From NCBI GenBank assembly GCA_028281665.1, contig JANQJK010000016.1, forward strand, positions 248,001 through 312,000: a DNA stretch of 64,000 nt, in the 5' to 3' direction. This DNA is from Hyphococcus sp. (lineage in GTDB: Bacteria; Pseudomonadota; Alphaproteobacteria; Caulobacterales; Parvularculaceae). Below, piece after piece: positions 47,261-57,546 of the stretch (position 1 is the first letter of the stretch; every line of letters begins with the position of its first letter). A program made the position numbers and the translations under genes. The notes under the pieces were generated by a model that ran no database searches, was not told where the DNA came from, and saw only the letters and a program-made list of their open reading frames with translations.

Positions 47261-49348
47261 CTAAATTTTATCGGTCGGCTTTGACGGCGCACGCCGCAAA
47301 CGCCCGCTTTCTATGAGCCATGCGGTTAACAGGGCCGACGCAATCAGGATCAACCAGGCGACGGGGGGCGCCGCCGGCGTGTCGCGAACGGCGTCGATCC
47401 GCGCCGCGCCGCGCTTTACGACGCCGGCCCAGCTTTCGCCCGCCCGGACGCCTGTCGGGGCGACCCGTTTGAGATCCGGCACGCGGCCGCTGGCGTTCGT
47501 TCGGAAGACGCCCGCGCGGGTCGCTTCGGCAAGGGGGCGCAGTTTGAGCGACGTCGAAACGACGTCCTGCATCTCCGGCGCGGCGGCGAGGCCAACGGCG
47601 CCGATGGCGAACAGCTGGCCCGACCGCGCGCGATAAAGGCCCCGGGGCGCGTTGTCGATGCGCATGGTGAAAAGCCCCGGCTCCGATTGCGTCGGCGAAA
47701 TCTCTTCGACATCGCCGTTCGGATATTCGAGTTCGACGGGGTCCGGCGTTTCTCCCACCGAGCGGCGCTGGACGATCAGCGCGCCGTTGTCTTCCACGAG
47801 CGACAGCGCCTCTTCTTCCAACTCCGGCTCTTTCATCAGCCAGTGGGCGATGCGACGCAACAACTCCGCATGGGGACCGCCGCCGTCAAAGCCGCGGGCC
47901 CACAGCCAGACATGGTCCGACAACAGGAGGCCGACCCGGCCTTCCTCCACCCGGTCGAGAATGAGCAGCGGCGCATCGTTCGGCCCCGCCATCAGCGATT
48001 GTCCGCGCCGTTGATCGACCGGCATGATCCGCAGCCACCGGCCCCAGTAATCTTCCTCGCTGAGACCGGCGGTGACCGGGTGGCGCTCGCCAAGTTCGGT
48101 GACCTTCGGCCGAAAGGCGCTTTCGATTGCTGGGCCCGTCGGCGCGGCGGGCAGCACGAAAGAGAGGTTGCGCCGTGCGGCGAGGGATCGCCGACCGGCA
48201 TATTCCGGCCCCGCCGCAATGAGGACCGCGCCGCCGCCTTCAACGTAACGGGCGATGTTGTCGAAATGGAAACTGTCGAGCACGGCCCGGTATGTGTAGC
48301 GATCAAAAATAAGCAGATCGAACTCGGTGAGTTTCTGGATAAAAAGCTCGTCTTGCGGAAACTGGATGAGCGCAAGTTCCTGCGTCTTTGCGACGCCGTC
48401 GCTTTTCTCAATAGGACGCAAAATGGTGAAGTGGACAAGGTCCACCGCCGGGTCTGACTTCAAAAGGTTGCGCCAGACCCGCTCGCCGGGATGAGGCTCG
48501 CCGGAAATCAAGAGTACGCGCAGGCGATCGCGGATGGCGGAAATGGGCAGCACCGCAATGTTGTTACGCGTCGTCAGCTCGCCGTCGCGGGGTTCGACTT
48601 CCAGTTCGATAACCGTCGATCCCGGTCGGGTCAGCGGTGCATCGAATCCCGCCTCGACGCCAAGGGGCACGGGCTCGCTCAACACCTGCTTGCCGTTTAC
48701 CCGTAACGTTACCTTGACCGGCGGGCCGTCATTGGTCGTTTTTTCGTCCGTACCCAGATCATCGACACGGAATGAAACCCGCACGGACTGGTCGACAATG
48801 CCGTAGCGCGGGGCGTTCGTCAGCGTCACTTTCCGGTCGATTTCGTCATCGTTCCCGGCGATGACGAGATGGGTCGGCGCGTTAAGTCCGGCAATCGTCT
48901 GGTCCGCGTCTGTCGCCTGACCATCGGTCACGATGAACACGGCGCCAAGGCGTGATCTCGGAATATCGGCAAGCGCGCCTTGCAGTGCTGCAATCGTTTG
49001 CGTCTCTTCCGTACCGGTGATCTCAGCGAGCCGGCTTTCAACGCCGTCGAGTTTGCCCAGGCCGTCGATCAGGGCGTCGGCGGCGCGGCTGGCACCGCTG
49101 TCGCGGCCGCCAAGCTCTTGACTTGCGCTTTTGTCGAGCAACACCAGCGCCACGTCATCGAGGCCCGAACGCTCTGCGTTCCTCATCAGCGGATTGGCCA
49201 GCAGCGCAAGCAACGCCAGGAGCGCAACCGTGCGGAAGAGGCCGCTTTTCCAGTTTCGCCACAGGCTGATCGCGGCGATCGTCAGGCATGCGCCGGCGAC
49301 GAGGGCGAAAGCCCAGCCGGATAGCCAAGGATCGAACACCAGCGTCAC
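47261..49348 (-). CDS. Membrane protein of MoxR/Bat-type cluster (vWA/GATase-like, TM at both ends)
   Basis: N-terminal TMs, VALVLLDKSAS near-MIDAS, FIVTDGQATD, LLIFDRYTYRAVLDSFHFDNIARYVEGGGAVLIAAGPEYAG, C-terminal TM. Confidence 0.75.
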   Translation of the reverse strand: MTLVFDPWLSGWAFALVAGACLTIAAISLWRNWKSGLFRTVALLALLALLANPLMRNAERSGLDDVALVLLDKSASQELGGRDSGASRAADALIDGLGKLDGVESRLAEITGTEETQTIAALQGALADIPRSRLGAVFIVTDGQATDADQTIAGLNAPTHLVIAGNDDEIDRKVTLTNAPRYGIVDQSVRVSFRVDDLGTDEKTTNDGPPVKVTLRVNGKQVLSEPVPLGVEAGFDAPLTRPGSTVIELEVEPRDGELTTRNNIAVLPISAIRDRLRVLLISGEPHPGERVWRNLLKSDPAVDLVHFTILRPIEKSDGVAKTQELALIQFPQDELFIQKLTEFDLLIFDRYTYRAVLDSFHFDNIARYVEGGGAVLIAAGPEYAGRRSLAARRNLSFVLPAAPTGPAIESAFRPKVTELGERHPVTAGLSEEDYWGRWLRIMPVDQRRGQSLMAGPNDAPLLILDRVEEGRVGLLLSDHVWLWARGFDGGGPHAELLRRIAHWLMKEPELEEEALSLVEDNGALIVQRRSVGETPDPVELEYPNGDVEEISPTQSEPGLFTMRIDNAPRGLYRARSGQLFAIGAVGLAAAPEMQDVVSTSLKLRPLAEATRAGVFRTNASGRVPDLKRVAPTGVRAGESWAGVVKRGAARIDAVRDTPAAPPVAWLILIASALLTAWLIESGRLRRAPSKPTDKI

Positions 49349-52089
49349 CGGCCGAGCCTTTCAAGAAGCACAGGCGTGTGCACCTGATCGGATTTGTAAT
49401 TGCCCGTGAAAGCCACCATCACGATATTGACGCCGGCGCGATAGGCGCATTCGCGCTTGCCGCCGGAACAGACCGCGGCGGGCCGGCTCCACTGGCCCAT
49501 CTGCCGGACTTCACGCCCGAACTGATCCGTCGCCCAGGCGCCCGCCCAGTCACGCCCGCCGATGATGACCGGCGTAACGCCGTCATTCGATCCGGCGGTG
49601 TCTGACGCCACCCAGACGGGGTTATGGCCAACGCGCCCGTGAAGGTCCGACAACAGATAAAACGACCGGGAGAGAACGTGGTTCCGATCGACCGGCGTCA
49701 GCGGCGGAATATTCAATTGCGATAATACGCGTTGCAGGGCCGCGCCTTCCGGCGTTGTCTGCGCACCGATGGCGCGTTCGTCGTCGCGCGTATCGAAGAG
49801 GATCAGTCCGCCGAAGCGCATGAAATTTTCGATATTGGCGAGCGCCGCGTCGGACGGCGCCTCCGCATCGGGGGCGATGGGCCAGTAAAGAAAGGAATAA
49901 ACCGACAGATCGTCCGCAGCCGGATCAACGCCGGCGGGCGGGCCGGGTTCCAGGGCGGTGCGTCGATAAAGCTCCCGCGACAATCCGGCGAGCGCCTGCG
50001 CGGAGAGACGGTCAAGGGTCGGGTCGCCGGTTTTCACATAGGCAAGGCGTGTCAGGAGCGCGGCGTCCGCGGTGGACGTCTCGATCTCGGGGTCGAGGGG
50101 CTGGGCGCTTGCGGGGCTGTTATTGGCCGACGCGACAACGCCGACAAGAACCGCCGTCGCCGCTGTAGAGAGACGCGGCAGACGCAGCTTGCCCGCGAGC
50201 ATCAGCGCCGCCAGCGCATCAAGCACAAGGAGCGCAAGGGCCGCGGCGAACAGCGGCGGCGCAAGGCGCCGGGGCGGGGCGGCTTCATATGGATTGACGC
50301 TTACGCCTTTGACGGAGAGCGGCGCGTAAACCGTATCCTCGCGCATCACATTGAGCGCCAGCGGCGCGTCCGGCGATCCGTAAAAGCCGGGCGGACGCAG
50401 CGGCCCGACCGTCTTTGCGAGGTCTTCGGTGGAGAGCGCCGGATCGCCGTCCGCAGGGCGGCGAAAGCGGCCATAGCCGTCCAGCAACCGCAAGGGCTGG
50501 TATTCGCGCGCGGCGTCTGCGTCGGCGCTTTCCGGTCCAAGCGCCGAAAGGAATACGAGCCGGCGCAGCATGTCGACGAAGAGGCCGGAAATTGGAAGAT
50601 CGGACCATTGCGGCGTTGCCGTGACGTGGAACAGGGCGATGACGCCGTCCCCCTCGCGGGCGCCGGTGACGAGGGGGGTTCCGTCTTCAAGGCGCGCCCA
50701 GCTGCGCAAGGTGGTCTCGCCGCCGGGTTCGGCCAGAACCTGACGGCGCACTTTGGCGTCGGATTGCGGCGAGAGACCGGCGAAAGGGCTCTCCGCCGGA
50801 AAGCCGTCAATCGATTGCGGCGTCTCCCAGGTCAGCGCGCCGCCGAAAGCGCGACCGCCGCCGCGGAGTTGAACGGGCAGGAGCGGCGGGTCGCGATCCT
50901 GCGCGGCTTCGGCGAGGATCGGCCCGGCGAAGCGGATCAGGACGCCGCCTTTTTCGATCCACGCGGTCAGCTTTTCGATATCGCCCGCGCGCACGGCGCC
51001 AACATCGTCAAGGATGATCACCGAGACGCCGGCATCAACCACTTCCGTCAGTGAGTCTTCAATAAGTTCTGCATACGGACCGAGCGCCTCGCGCAAATAA
51101 TGGGCGCCAGAAAGGAGGCGGTCGCCCGCGGGTGCAGCGTCTGCGATGACGCCAATAAGCGCGCGCCGGTCCCGCGCGTCGATCAACTGCACGGCGCCGG
51201 CGCTCGTTGCATTCTCGATCCGCACGGCGGCGATGTCGTTTCGCAGGGCGAGCGGCAGTTCAACGCCGACTTCGGCCGCGGTTTCTCCTTCGCCGACATA
51301 AACGCCGATGCGCGCCAGTTCGCGTCCGTCCTGCGCCGTCGCTAGCAGCGTTCCCTCCCAGTCGCCGGCGCCGGAAAGCCGTTCGACGCGAAAGACCGGT
51401 CCCGTCCCGTCGCCCGGAGAGGGACGCAGCGCCGGCTTCGGTGATCGCCGGTCGACAAAGAGGGAGAGAGCGCCGCGCGCCGATAACGCATCGACGAATG
51501 CCTGATCGTCGGGCCCGGCAAGGCCGTCGGCAAGCCAGCGGATGTCGTATGACGCCTCGGCGCCGAGACCGTTTAGCAGGTCCGCCGCAGCGTTGCGGTC
51601 CGCGGCGAACGGTTTTGGCCGCAGTTTTTCCGCGGCCTCGCGAGCGGACTTGCCGGTCATCGGCTGCGGGGCGTCGTCGGCGCCGGGCGCCGTGGTCAGC
51701 AGGTAAACGGGCCTGTCGGCCTGTTCCGCTTCCGCCGCCGCCGTCAGCATCGCGTCCTTTCGCGCGCGCCAGTGATGGGCGGCCGAATAGGTGTCGTCCA
51801 CAACAAGAAGTATCGGGTTGCTTGCCGGCGTTTTCGGCGGCGCGTTCAGGATCGGACCGGCCAGTGCGGTAATCACGAGGGCGACCAGCGCCATGCGCAT
51901 GAGCAACAGCCACCAGGGCGTGCGATCCGGGGTTTCCCGCGGATTGGTCAGCTTGCGGAGAATAATGAACGCCGGGAAGGGCTGCTCTTTCGGCGCCGGC
52001 GGCGTTGCGCGCAACAGCCACCAGATGGCGGGCAACGCAATCAGCGCGGCAAGCATCAGCGGCGTGGTGAAGGAGAGGGCGCCCAGCAT
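49345..52089 (-). CDS. BatA-type N-terminal / DUF4159 domain-containing membrane protein
   Basis: GALSFTTPLMLAALIALPAIWWLLRATPP BatA N-terminus; C-terminal FLYWPIAPDAE...NIENFMRFGGLILFDTRDDE...NHVLSRSFYLLSDLHGR DUF4159. Confidence 0.88.
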   Translation of the reverse strand: MLGALSFTTPLMLAALIALPAIWWLLRATPPAPKEQPFPAFIILRKLTNPRETPDRTPWWLLLMRMALVALVITALAGPILNAPPKTPASNPILLVVDDTYSAAHHWRARKDAMLTAAAEAEQADRPVYLLTTAPGADDAPQPMTGKSAREAAEKLRPKPFAADRNAAADLLNGLGAEASYDIRWLADGLAGPDDQAFVDALSARGALSLFVDRRSPKPALRPSPGDGTGPVFRVERLSGAGDWEGTLLATAQDGRELARIGVYVGEGETAAEVGVELPLALRNDIAAVRIENATSAGAVQLIDARDRRALIGVIADAAPAGDRLLSGAHYLREALGPYAELIEDSLTEVVDAGVSVIILDDVGAVRAGDIEKLTAWIEKGGVLIRFAGPILAEAAQDRDPPLLPVQLRGGGRAFGGALTWETPQSIDGFPAESPFAGLSPQSDAKVRRQVLAEPGGETTLRSWARLEDGTPLVTGAREGDGVIALFHVTATPQWSDLPISGLFVDMLRRLVFLSALGPESADADAAREYQPLRLLDGYGRFRRPADGDPALSTEDLAKTVGPLRPPGFYGSPDAPLALNVMREDTVYAPLSVKGVSVNPYEAAPPRRLAPPLFAAALALLVLDALAALMLAGKLRLPRLSTAATAVLVGVVASANNSPASAQPLDPEIETSTADAALLTRLAYVKTGDPTLDRLSAQALAGLSRELYRRTALEPGPPAGVDPAADDLSVYSFLYWPIAPDAEAPSDAALANIENFMRFGGLILFDTRDDERAIGAQTTPEGAALQRVLSQLNIPPLTPVDRNHVLSRSFYLLSDLHGRVGHNPVWVASDTAGSNDGVTPVIIGGRDWAGAWATDQFGREVRQMGQWSRPAAVCSGGKRECAYRAGVNIVMVAFTGNYKSDQVHTPVLLERLGR

Positions 52090-52983
52090 TTACGCCGTCC
52101 ACTGACGCATGTCGCCCAGCGCGGTGAAGAGCGCGAGCAGCGCGTGATGGGCCGGCCGATCCGTGCGGTGGGCGAGAAAGGTCCATCCGGCGCCCTGGGC
52201 AAGCGTTTCAAGCGCGCGCCGATGTGTGGCGAATTGCGATTTGTAGGACGCGGCGAGGGCGCCCGTGTCGCCGAAGGTCAGGCGGTCGCGGCTTTCGAGG
52301 TCGCGGAACTCGACGCGGCCGCGATAAGGAAACTCTTCCTCGGCGGGATCGCATATCTGCACCAGCGCGCCGGTGGCGCCGCCGGCCGCAAGCGTGCGAA
52401 CGGAACTCGCAACGGCGTCAATGTCCGAATAGAAGTCGCTGAACATAACGACGCGGGCGCCCGGCCGGGGATGCGCCGGCGGCGGCGCCGATCCGGTCTG
52501 GTCTGTCGCCATCAGCGCTTCGAGAATGCGCGCCGGCGCGCCGCGTCCGTGAAACGGGCGGCGTTCCTCGCCGAGAAGGCCGATGCGTTCGCCGGCCTGG
52601 CTGAGAAGGATGGAAAGGGCGACGGCGAGGATGTCCGCGCGGCGGCCCTTTTGCGGAATGCTCCCAAGCGAAGCGAAATCGAGAGACGCTGACGGGTCGC
52701 GCCAGAGGAAAACCGCGGCCGCCGCTTCCCACTCGTTTTCGCGCACGTAAAGCCGACTGGCCTCCCGTGCGGACTGGCGCCAGTCGATGGCGGAAACCGG
52801 GTCGCCGAAGGAATAGGGCCGGTGCTGCCAGAAAGTCTCGCCCGGTCCCGCGCGCCGGCGGCCATGCAACCCTGCGGCGACCGTCTGCGCGATGCGCTCC
52901 GCTTCCACCAGCAACGCAGGAAACGTCGCGGCGGCGGCTTCCGCGTCGCGGCGAATATCAATGGCGGCGGTGTTTTCGTTCAT
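52090..52983 (-). CDS. DUF58 domain-containing protein
   Basis: GLHGRRRAGPGETFWQHRPYSFGDPVSAIDWRQSARE...LYVRENEWEAAAAVFLW. Confidence 0.92.
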   Translation of the reverse strand: MNENTAAIDIRRDAEAAAATFPALLVEAERIAQTVAAGLHGRRRAGPGETFWQHRPYSFGDPVSAIDWRQSAREASRLYVRENEWEAAAAVFLWRDPSASLDFASLGSIPQKGRRADILAVALSILLSQAGERIGLLGEERRPFHGRGAPARILEALMATDQTGSAPPPAHPRPGARVVMFSDFYSDIDAVASSVRTLAAGGATGALVQICDPAEEEFPYRGRVEFRDLESRDRLTFGDTGALAASYKSQFATHRRALETLAQGAGWTFLAHRTDRPAHHALLALFTALGDMRQWTA

Positions 52984-53002
52984 CAGGCTTGGCGCTCGTC
53001 GG

Positions 53003-54013
53003 TTATGCGTCCTTCGCCCCGTCCACTAATTCATCGATAAATTGATCCGTATCCACCCCTTCGGACCGTGCGGCGAAATTCAGCGCCATGCGATGTCGCA
53101 ATACGGGCTTCGCCAGTCGCTTGACGTCGTCGAGGGAGGGCGCGTGTCGCCCTTCGATCAGCGCAAGCGCTCTGGCGGCGAGGGAAAAGGCCTGGCTCGC
53201 CCGCGGGCCCGGCCCCCAGGCCACCAGCGCGCGCACGCGCTCGCTGGCCTGTTCGTCCGGCCGCGCGGCGCGCACAAGCTGCAAGATCTTTTCGACCACC
53301 TGCTCGCCGATGGGCATTTCGCGCACCAGCTTCTGTGCTGCTTTCAGGTCGTCCGCGGACATAACCGCTTTTACGTCTGCGTTTGCAACGCCCGTCGTTT
53401 CCGCAAGCATGCGCTTTTCAGCATCAAGGTCCGGATAGCCGACATTGATTTGCAAGAGGAAGCGATCGAGCTGCGCCTCGGGCAGCGGATACGTCCCTTC
53501 CTGCTCAATCGGGTTTTGCGTCGCCAGAACATGGAAGGGCGTCGGCAGATCATGTCGCGCGCCGGCGACCGTCACATGCTGCTCCTGCATCGCCTGCAAC
53601 AGCGCCGATTGGGTGCGCGGAGAGGCGCGGTTGATCTCGTCAGCCATGAGAAGCTGGCAGAACACCGGTCCCGGAATGAAACGGAATTCACGCCGGCCGT
53701 CGGCGCTTTCCTCCAGCACTTCCGAACCCAGAATGTCGCCGGGCATCAAGTCCGGCGTAAACTGAACGCGCTTTTCCGACAGGCCCAGAAGGTCTGCGAC
53801 AGATGTCACAAGCAAGGTCTTGGCAAGCCCGGGCGCACCGACCAGAAGGCCGTGCCCGCCAGCCGCCAGGGTCGCCAGGGTCAGGTCAATCACTTCCGTC
53901 TGGCCGAAAACCACGTCGCCAAGCGCCGCCCGCGCCCGATTCATGCGCCCGGCAATGTCTTCAAATCTCTGTAACAATGCGTCGTCGTCGGAGCGGGCGT
54001 CGTCTTCGATCAT
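53003..54013 (-). CDS. MoxR family AAA+ ATPase
   Basis: GQTEVIDLTLATLAAGGHGLLVGAPGLAKTLLV, LLMADEINRASPRTQSALLQAMQE, FHVLATQNPIEQEGTYPLPEAQLDRFL. Confidence 0.95.
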   Translation of the reverse strand: MIEDDARSDDDALLQRFEDIAGRMNRARAALGDVVFGQTEVIDLTLATLAAGGHGLLVGAPGLAKTLLVTSVADLLGLSEKRVQFTPDLMPGDILGSEVLEESADGRREFRFIPGPVFCQLLMADEINRASPRTQSALLQAMQEQHVTVAGARHDLPTPFHVLATQNPIEQEGTYPLPEAQLDRFLLQINVGYPDLDAEKRMLAETTGVANADVKAVMSADDLKAAQKLVREMPIGEQVVEKILQLVRAARPDEQASERVRALVAWGPGPRASQAFSLAARALALIEGRHAPSLDDVKRLAKPVLRHRMALNFAARSEGVDTDQFIDELVDGAKDA

Positions 54014-54283
54014 GAATGCAACTTCTTCTTTCGGCGCGGAAAACGGGTGATACCACGGCTCTGTGCCGGTTGTCGGTCCCTTTGGCAAGGAATCGGCACG
54101 CGTCGTCGCAAATCTCTTGCCTCTTGCCGGCGCGCGCACAATTTCTTTACGATACACCGGCAGGTTTCAGGCAGGCGCCGCCTCCCGTCCTGCGAGGGGT
54201 ATCACGAGAATGCGCGGATCGGCGACGGCTGTTCGGTTTGCGCGCCGGAAAAGGCAAAAAGCCAGAATACAGGGGTTTGTTTA

Positions 54284-56179
54284 GTGTCGGATCATTCAGG
54301 GTTTTCGGTTTGGGGGTTTATCAAGGGGTTCGGCAAGCTGGTGATCGGCGTGCTGCTGCTGCTTCAGGGCCTTATTGGTCTCGTTGTGCTGCTCCTGTTT
54401 GTTGGTGTTCTGGTCAGCGTCGCGAACGGCGTCGCCGGCAATGCGGATAAGCCGCAGGTGACGATCCCGGACGAGGCGGCGCTCGTCATTAATCCTAACG
54501 GCGTCCTTGTCGAGCAGGCGGCTGAAGTCGATCCTTTTGAGGCCGTTGTCGAGGAGGCGTTCGGCGCCGACCAGCCGACCCAGATCGAGGTGCACGACCT
54601 CGTTCGCGTCGTTCGCAAGGCGACGGACGATGAACGCATCAAGGGCATCGTCCTCGATCTCGGCAATCTACAGATTCCGTCCTCAAGCGCGTCAAAAGCT
54701 CATTACCTCGCCGGCGAACTGAAAAAGTTCCGTGCAAGCGGCAAAAAAGTTATCGCGGTCGGCGACTCTTACGGTCAGGATCAATATCTGCTGGCGGCGA
54801 CCGCCGACGAAATTCACATGAACGATTACGGCAATGTCTTCATTTACGGTTATGGCCGGTACGGGCTTTACCTGAAGTCCTTTCTCGAAAAACTGAAGAT
54901 TACGAGCCACGTGTTCCGTGTCGGGACGTTCAAGTCCGCCGTTGAGCCCTTTATCCGCGATGACATGTCGCCGGAGGCGGAGGAAGCGAACCGGGCCTAT
55001 CTCGACGTGCTGTGGCGCGAATACATGTCTACGGTCGAGACCGCCCGCGGCTTGGATCAGGGAACGATCAGCAATTACGCGAATAATCTCGGCGACGTAT
55101 TGCGGGCCGCAAACGGCGATTTCGCGCAGGCGGCGTTGCAGACCGGCCTCGTAGACAAGTTGAATTCGCGCGCCGAACAGCGCGAACATCTCATGACGCT
55201 TTTCGGCAAGGACAAGGACGAGAAATCCTACAATCAAGTCGGCTTCCGTCGTTACCTGTCGGCGCTCGAAGGGCGTAAAGACGGCGACAGTCCGAATATT
55301 GCCGTGGTGACAGCGTCGGGCGCGATTGTCGATGGCGAAGCGCCGCTCGGCGAAGCGGCGGGCGGCGACACCATTGCCGCGCTCCTGCGCAAGGCTCGCG
55401 AGGACGAGAATGTCAAAGCCGTCGTTCTGCGCGTTGACAGCCCCGGCGGGTCAGCTTTCGCGTCGGACGTCATTCGCGACGAACTGCTCGCCATCAAGGC
55501 GAGCGGCAAGCCGGTCGTCGCGTCGATGGGGTCGCTCGCAGCGTCGGGCGGCTACTGGATATCTGCGGCCGCAGACGAAATCTGGGCCGCGCCGACGACA
55601 ATAACCGGTTCGATCGGGATCTTCGGTTACTTCAATACGTTTGAGGAAGCCGCCGCCCATTGGGGCATTTACGCAGATGGTGTCGGCACCACGGAGCTTT
55701 CGCCGCTCATGGCGACGGGCATCGGTCCGCTTCCCGAGAATGTTGCAGACATCATTCAGCAGTCGGTTGAGCACGGTTATGACCGGTTCCTGACCATCGT
55801 CAGCGAAGGCCGCGACCTCGATAAAGAATATATCAATTCCATCGGTCAGGGCCGCGTATGGATTGGCGAGAAAGCGATCGAACTGAAGCTTGTCGACAGT
55901 ATCGGCGGCCTTGATGAGTCGATTGATGCGGCGGCGCGGCTGGCGAAGCTTGAGGATTTCGACGTTGTCGAAATGACCGACAAGAAGACGCCGTTCGAGC
56001 AATTGCTCTCAGGCTTTTCCGTCGAGGCGGTTCGCTTTGTCGGCGCCGACCGCATTGCGTCCACGCGCAAAACGCCGACGCTCGCAAAGATCGCCGGCAA
56101 GGTGGAGGAGCAGATTGAGTTCTTTGCCGAGTTCAACGATCCGAACGCCGCCTATGCGCGATGTCTCGCCTGCGAATAG
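54284..56179 (+). CDS. sppA: Signal peptide peptidase SppA (67K-type), GTG start
   Basis: RIKGIVLDLGNLQ, two protease domains, VVLRVDSPGGSAFASDVIRDEL, SMGSLAASGGYWISAAADEIWAAPTTITGSIGIFG. Confidence 0.95.
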   Translation: MSDHSGFSVWGFIKGFGKLVIGVLLLLQGLIGLVVLLLFVGVLVSVANGVAGNADKPQVTIPDEAALVINPNGVLVEQAAEVDPFEAVVEEAFGADQPTQIEVHDLVRVVRKATDDERIKGIVLDLGNLQIPSSSASKAHYLAGELKKFRASGKKVIAVGDSYGQDQYLLAATADEIHMNDYGNVFIYGYGRYGLYLKSFLEKLKITSHVFRVGTFKSAVEPFIRDDMSPEAEEANRAYLDVLWREYMSTVETARGLDQGTISNYANNLGDVLRAANGDFAQAALQTGLVDKLNSRAEQREHLMTLFGKDKDEKSYNQVGFRRYLSALEGRKDGDSPNIAVVTASGAIVDGEAPLGEAAGGDTIAALLRKAREDENVKAVVLRVDSPGGSAFASDVIRDELLAIKASGKPVVASMGSLAASGGYWISAAADEIWAAPTTITGSIGIFGYFNTFEEAAAHWGIYADGVGTTELSPLMATGIGPLPENVADIIQQSVEHGYDRFLTIVSEGRDLDKEYINSIGQGRVWIGEKAIELKLVDSIGGLDESIDAAARLAKLEDFDVVEMTDKKTPFEQLLSGFSVEAVRFVGADRIASTRKTPTLAKIAGKVEEQIEFFAEFNDPNAAYARCLACE

Positions 56180-56246
56180 GGCGATCCCGGCAACAAGATG
56201 ACAAAGGGCCGGCGCTGCACATACTGTGCGGCGCCGGTTTTCGTTC

Positions 56247-56813
56247 ATGGCTGATTTGATGCGATATGCGGCGGCGCTGGAAGGGCTTGATCGGCGCGCC
56301 CTGCCGCCCGTTGAGAAATGGGACCCGCCCCGTAGCGGCGAGATCGACATTGTCATCAAGTCTGACGGAACCTGGTTCCACGAGGGAGGGCCGATCAACC
56401 GCGCCCGCCTTGTGCGCCAGTTCTCGACAATTCTACGGCGGGAGGGCGAGGATCACTTCCTCGTGACGCCCGCTGAAAAACTGAAAATCACCGTCGAAGA
56501 CGCCCCCTTTCTCGCAGTCCGGATGAACGTTGAAGGAGAGGGCGAGGGCCGCCGCATCGAATTTACGACAAATCTGGGCGACGCCGTCGTCGCCGGCCCC
56601 GGCTGCCGGCTCGAATTTCGCCCGTCGCCCGCCGGCGATATTGCACCCTATATTGACGTTCGGCGCAGCCTTGAGGCGCGAATTGGGCGTGCGGTCTATT
56701 ATGACCTTGTGGCGCTCGGCGAGCGGCGCCACATGGGGGACGTCGAGGTCTTCGGCGCGTGGTCGAATGGCGAGTTTTTTCCCTTCGCCGACGCCGGCGA
56801 CATAGACGACTGA
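56247..56813 (+). CDS. DUF1285 domain-containing protein
   Basis: PPRSGEIDIVIKSDGTWFHEGGPINRARLVRQFSTILRREGEDHFLVTPAEKLKI. Confidence 0.9.
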   Translation: MADLMRYAAALEGLDRRALPPVEKWDPPRSGEIDIVIKSDGTWFHEGGPINRARLVRQFSTILRREGEDHFLVTPAEKLKITVEDAPFLAVRMNVEGEGEGRRIEFTTNLGDAVVAGPGCRLEFRPSPAGDIAPYIDVRRSLEARIGRAVYYDLVALGERRHMGDVEVFGAWSNGEFFPFADAGDIDD

Positions 56814-56874
56814 AGAAACTCCGCCCCGCGAGCCGCGCCAGCGAGCGAGCCGGAAAAATGGTGCTGGCGATTGT

Positions 56875-57546
56875 ATGGCGGAAAGCGTGTTTGACGGACA
56901 GGAATCAACAGCGGCTTTGCGAGCGCGAATCGAGGCGAACCTCCATCGCGCGTCGGCGCAGCATGTGCGCGATCACTTTCGAAGCCTGAACCCGCATCTC
57001 GTCGGCGACAAGCTTTTCGAAAGCCGCTGGAGCGACATTCGCAGGGATGCGGCGGTGCTGGTGCCGATCATTCCCCGTGCGAGCGGCGCGACCGTATTGT
57101 TTACGGTTCGCTCGAACGACATGCCCTCCCACGCCGGACAAATCAGCTTTCCTGGCGGCAAGGTCGAGAAGTCCGACGCCAACCGCGAGGCGACGGCGCT
57201 GCGCGAAGCCCATGAGGAAGTGAACATTGCGCCCGATGCGGTCGATATTGTCGGGCGCCTCGGCGTGCATCAGGGCGGGCTCGGATTTTCCGTAACGCCG
57301 GTGGTCGGCATCGTCGATCCGGCGGCGGATATCCGGCCATGCCCGCGCGAAGTGGATGAGGTGTTTGAGGCGCCGCTGGCGCATTTCGCAAATCCGGATA
57401 ATCATCGCACGGAACAACGCACCCATAAGGACGTCACCTACAATATGTTCGCCGCGCCGTATGACCGGTTTCATATCTGGGGTCTGACGGCTGGCATTCT
57501 CCGAACGCTGCTGGATGTCTTGCAGGAAGAGGATATGCCGTCGTGA
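56875..57546 (+). CDS. CoA pyrophosphatase (NUDIX)
   Basis: HAGQISFPGGKVEKSDANREATALREAHEEVNI Nudix box. Confidence 0.92.
   Translation: MAESVFDGQESTAALRARIEANLHRASAQHVRDHFRSLNPHLVGDKLFESRWSDIRRDAAVLVPIIPRASGATVLFTVRSNDMPSHAGQISFPGGKVEKSDANREATALREAHEEVNIAPDAVDIVGRLGVHQGGLGFSVTPVVGIVDPAADIRPCPREVDEVFEAPLAHFANPDNHRTEQRTHKDVTYNMFAAPYDRFHIWGLTAGILRTLLDVLQEEDMPS

Noticed and set aside
53042-53974. 310-aa + strand ORF opposite the moxR gene
   Set aside because: Antisense shadow of a clear MoxR AAA+ coding sequence.
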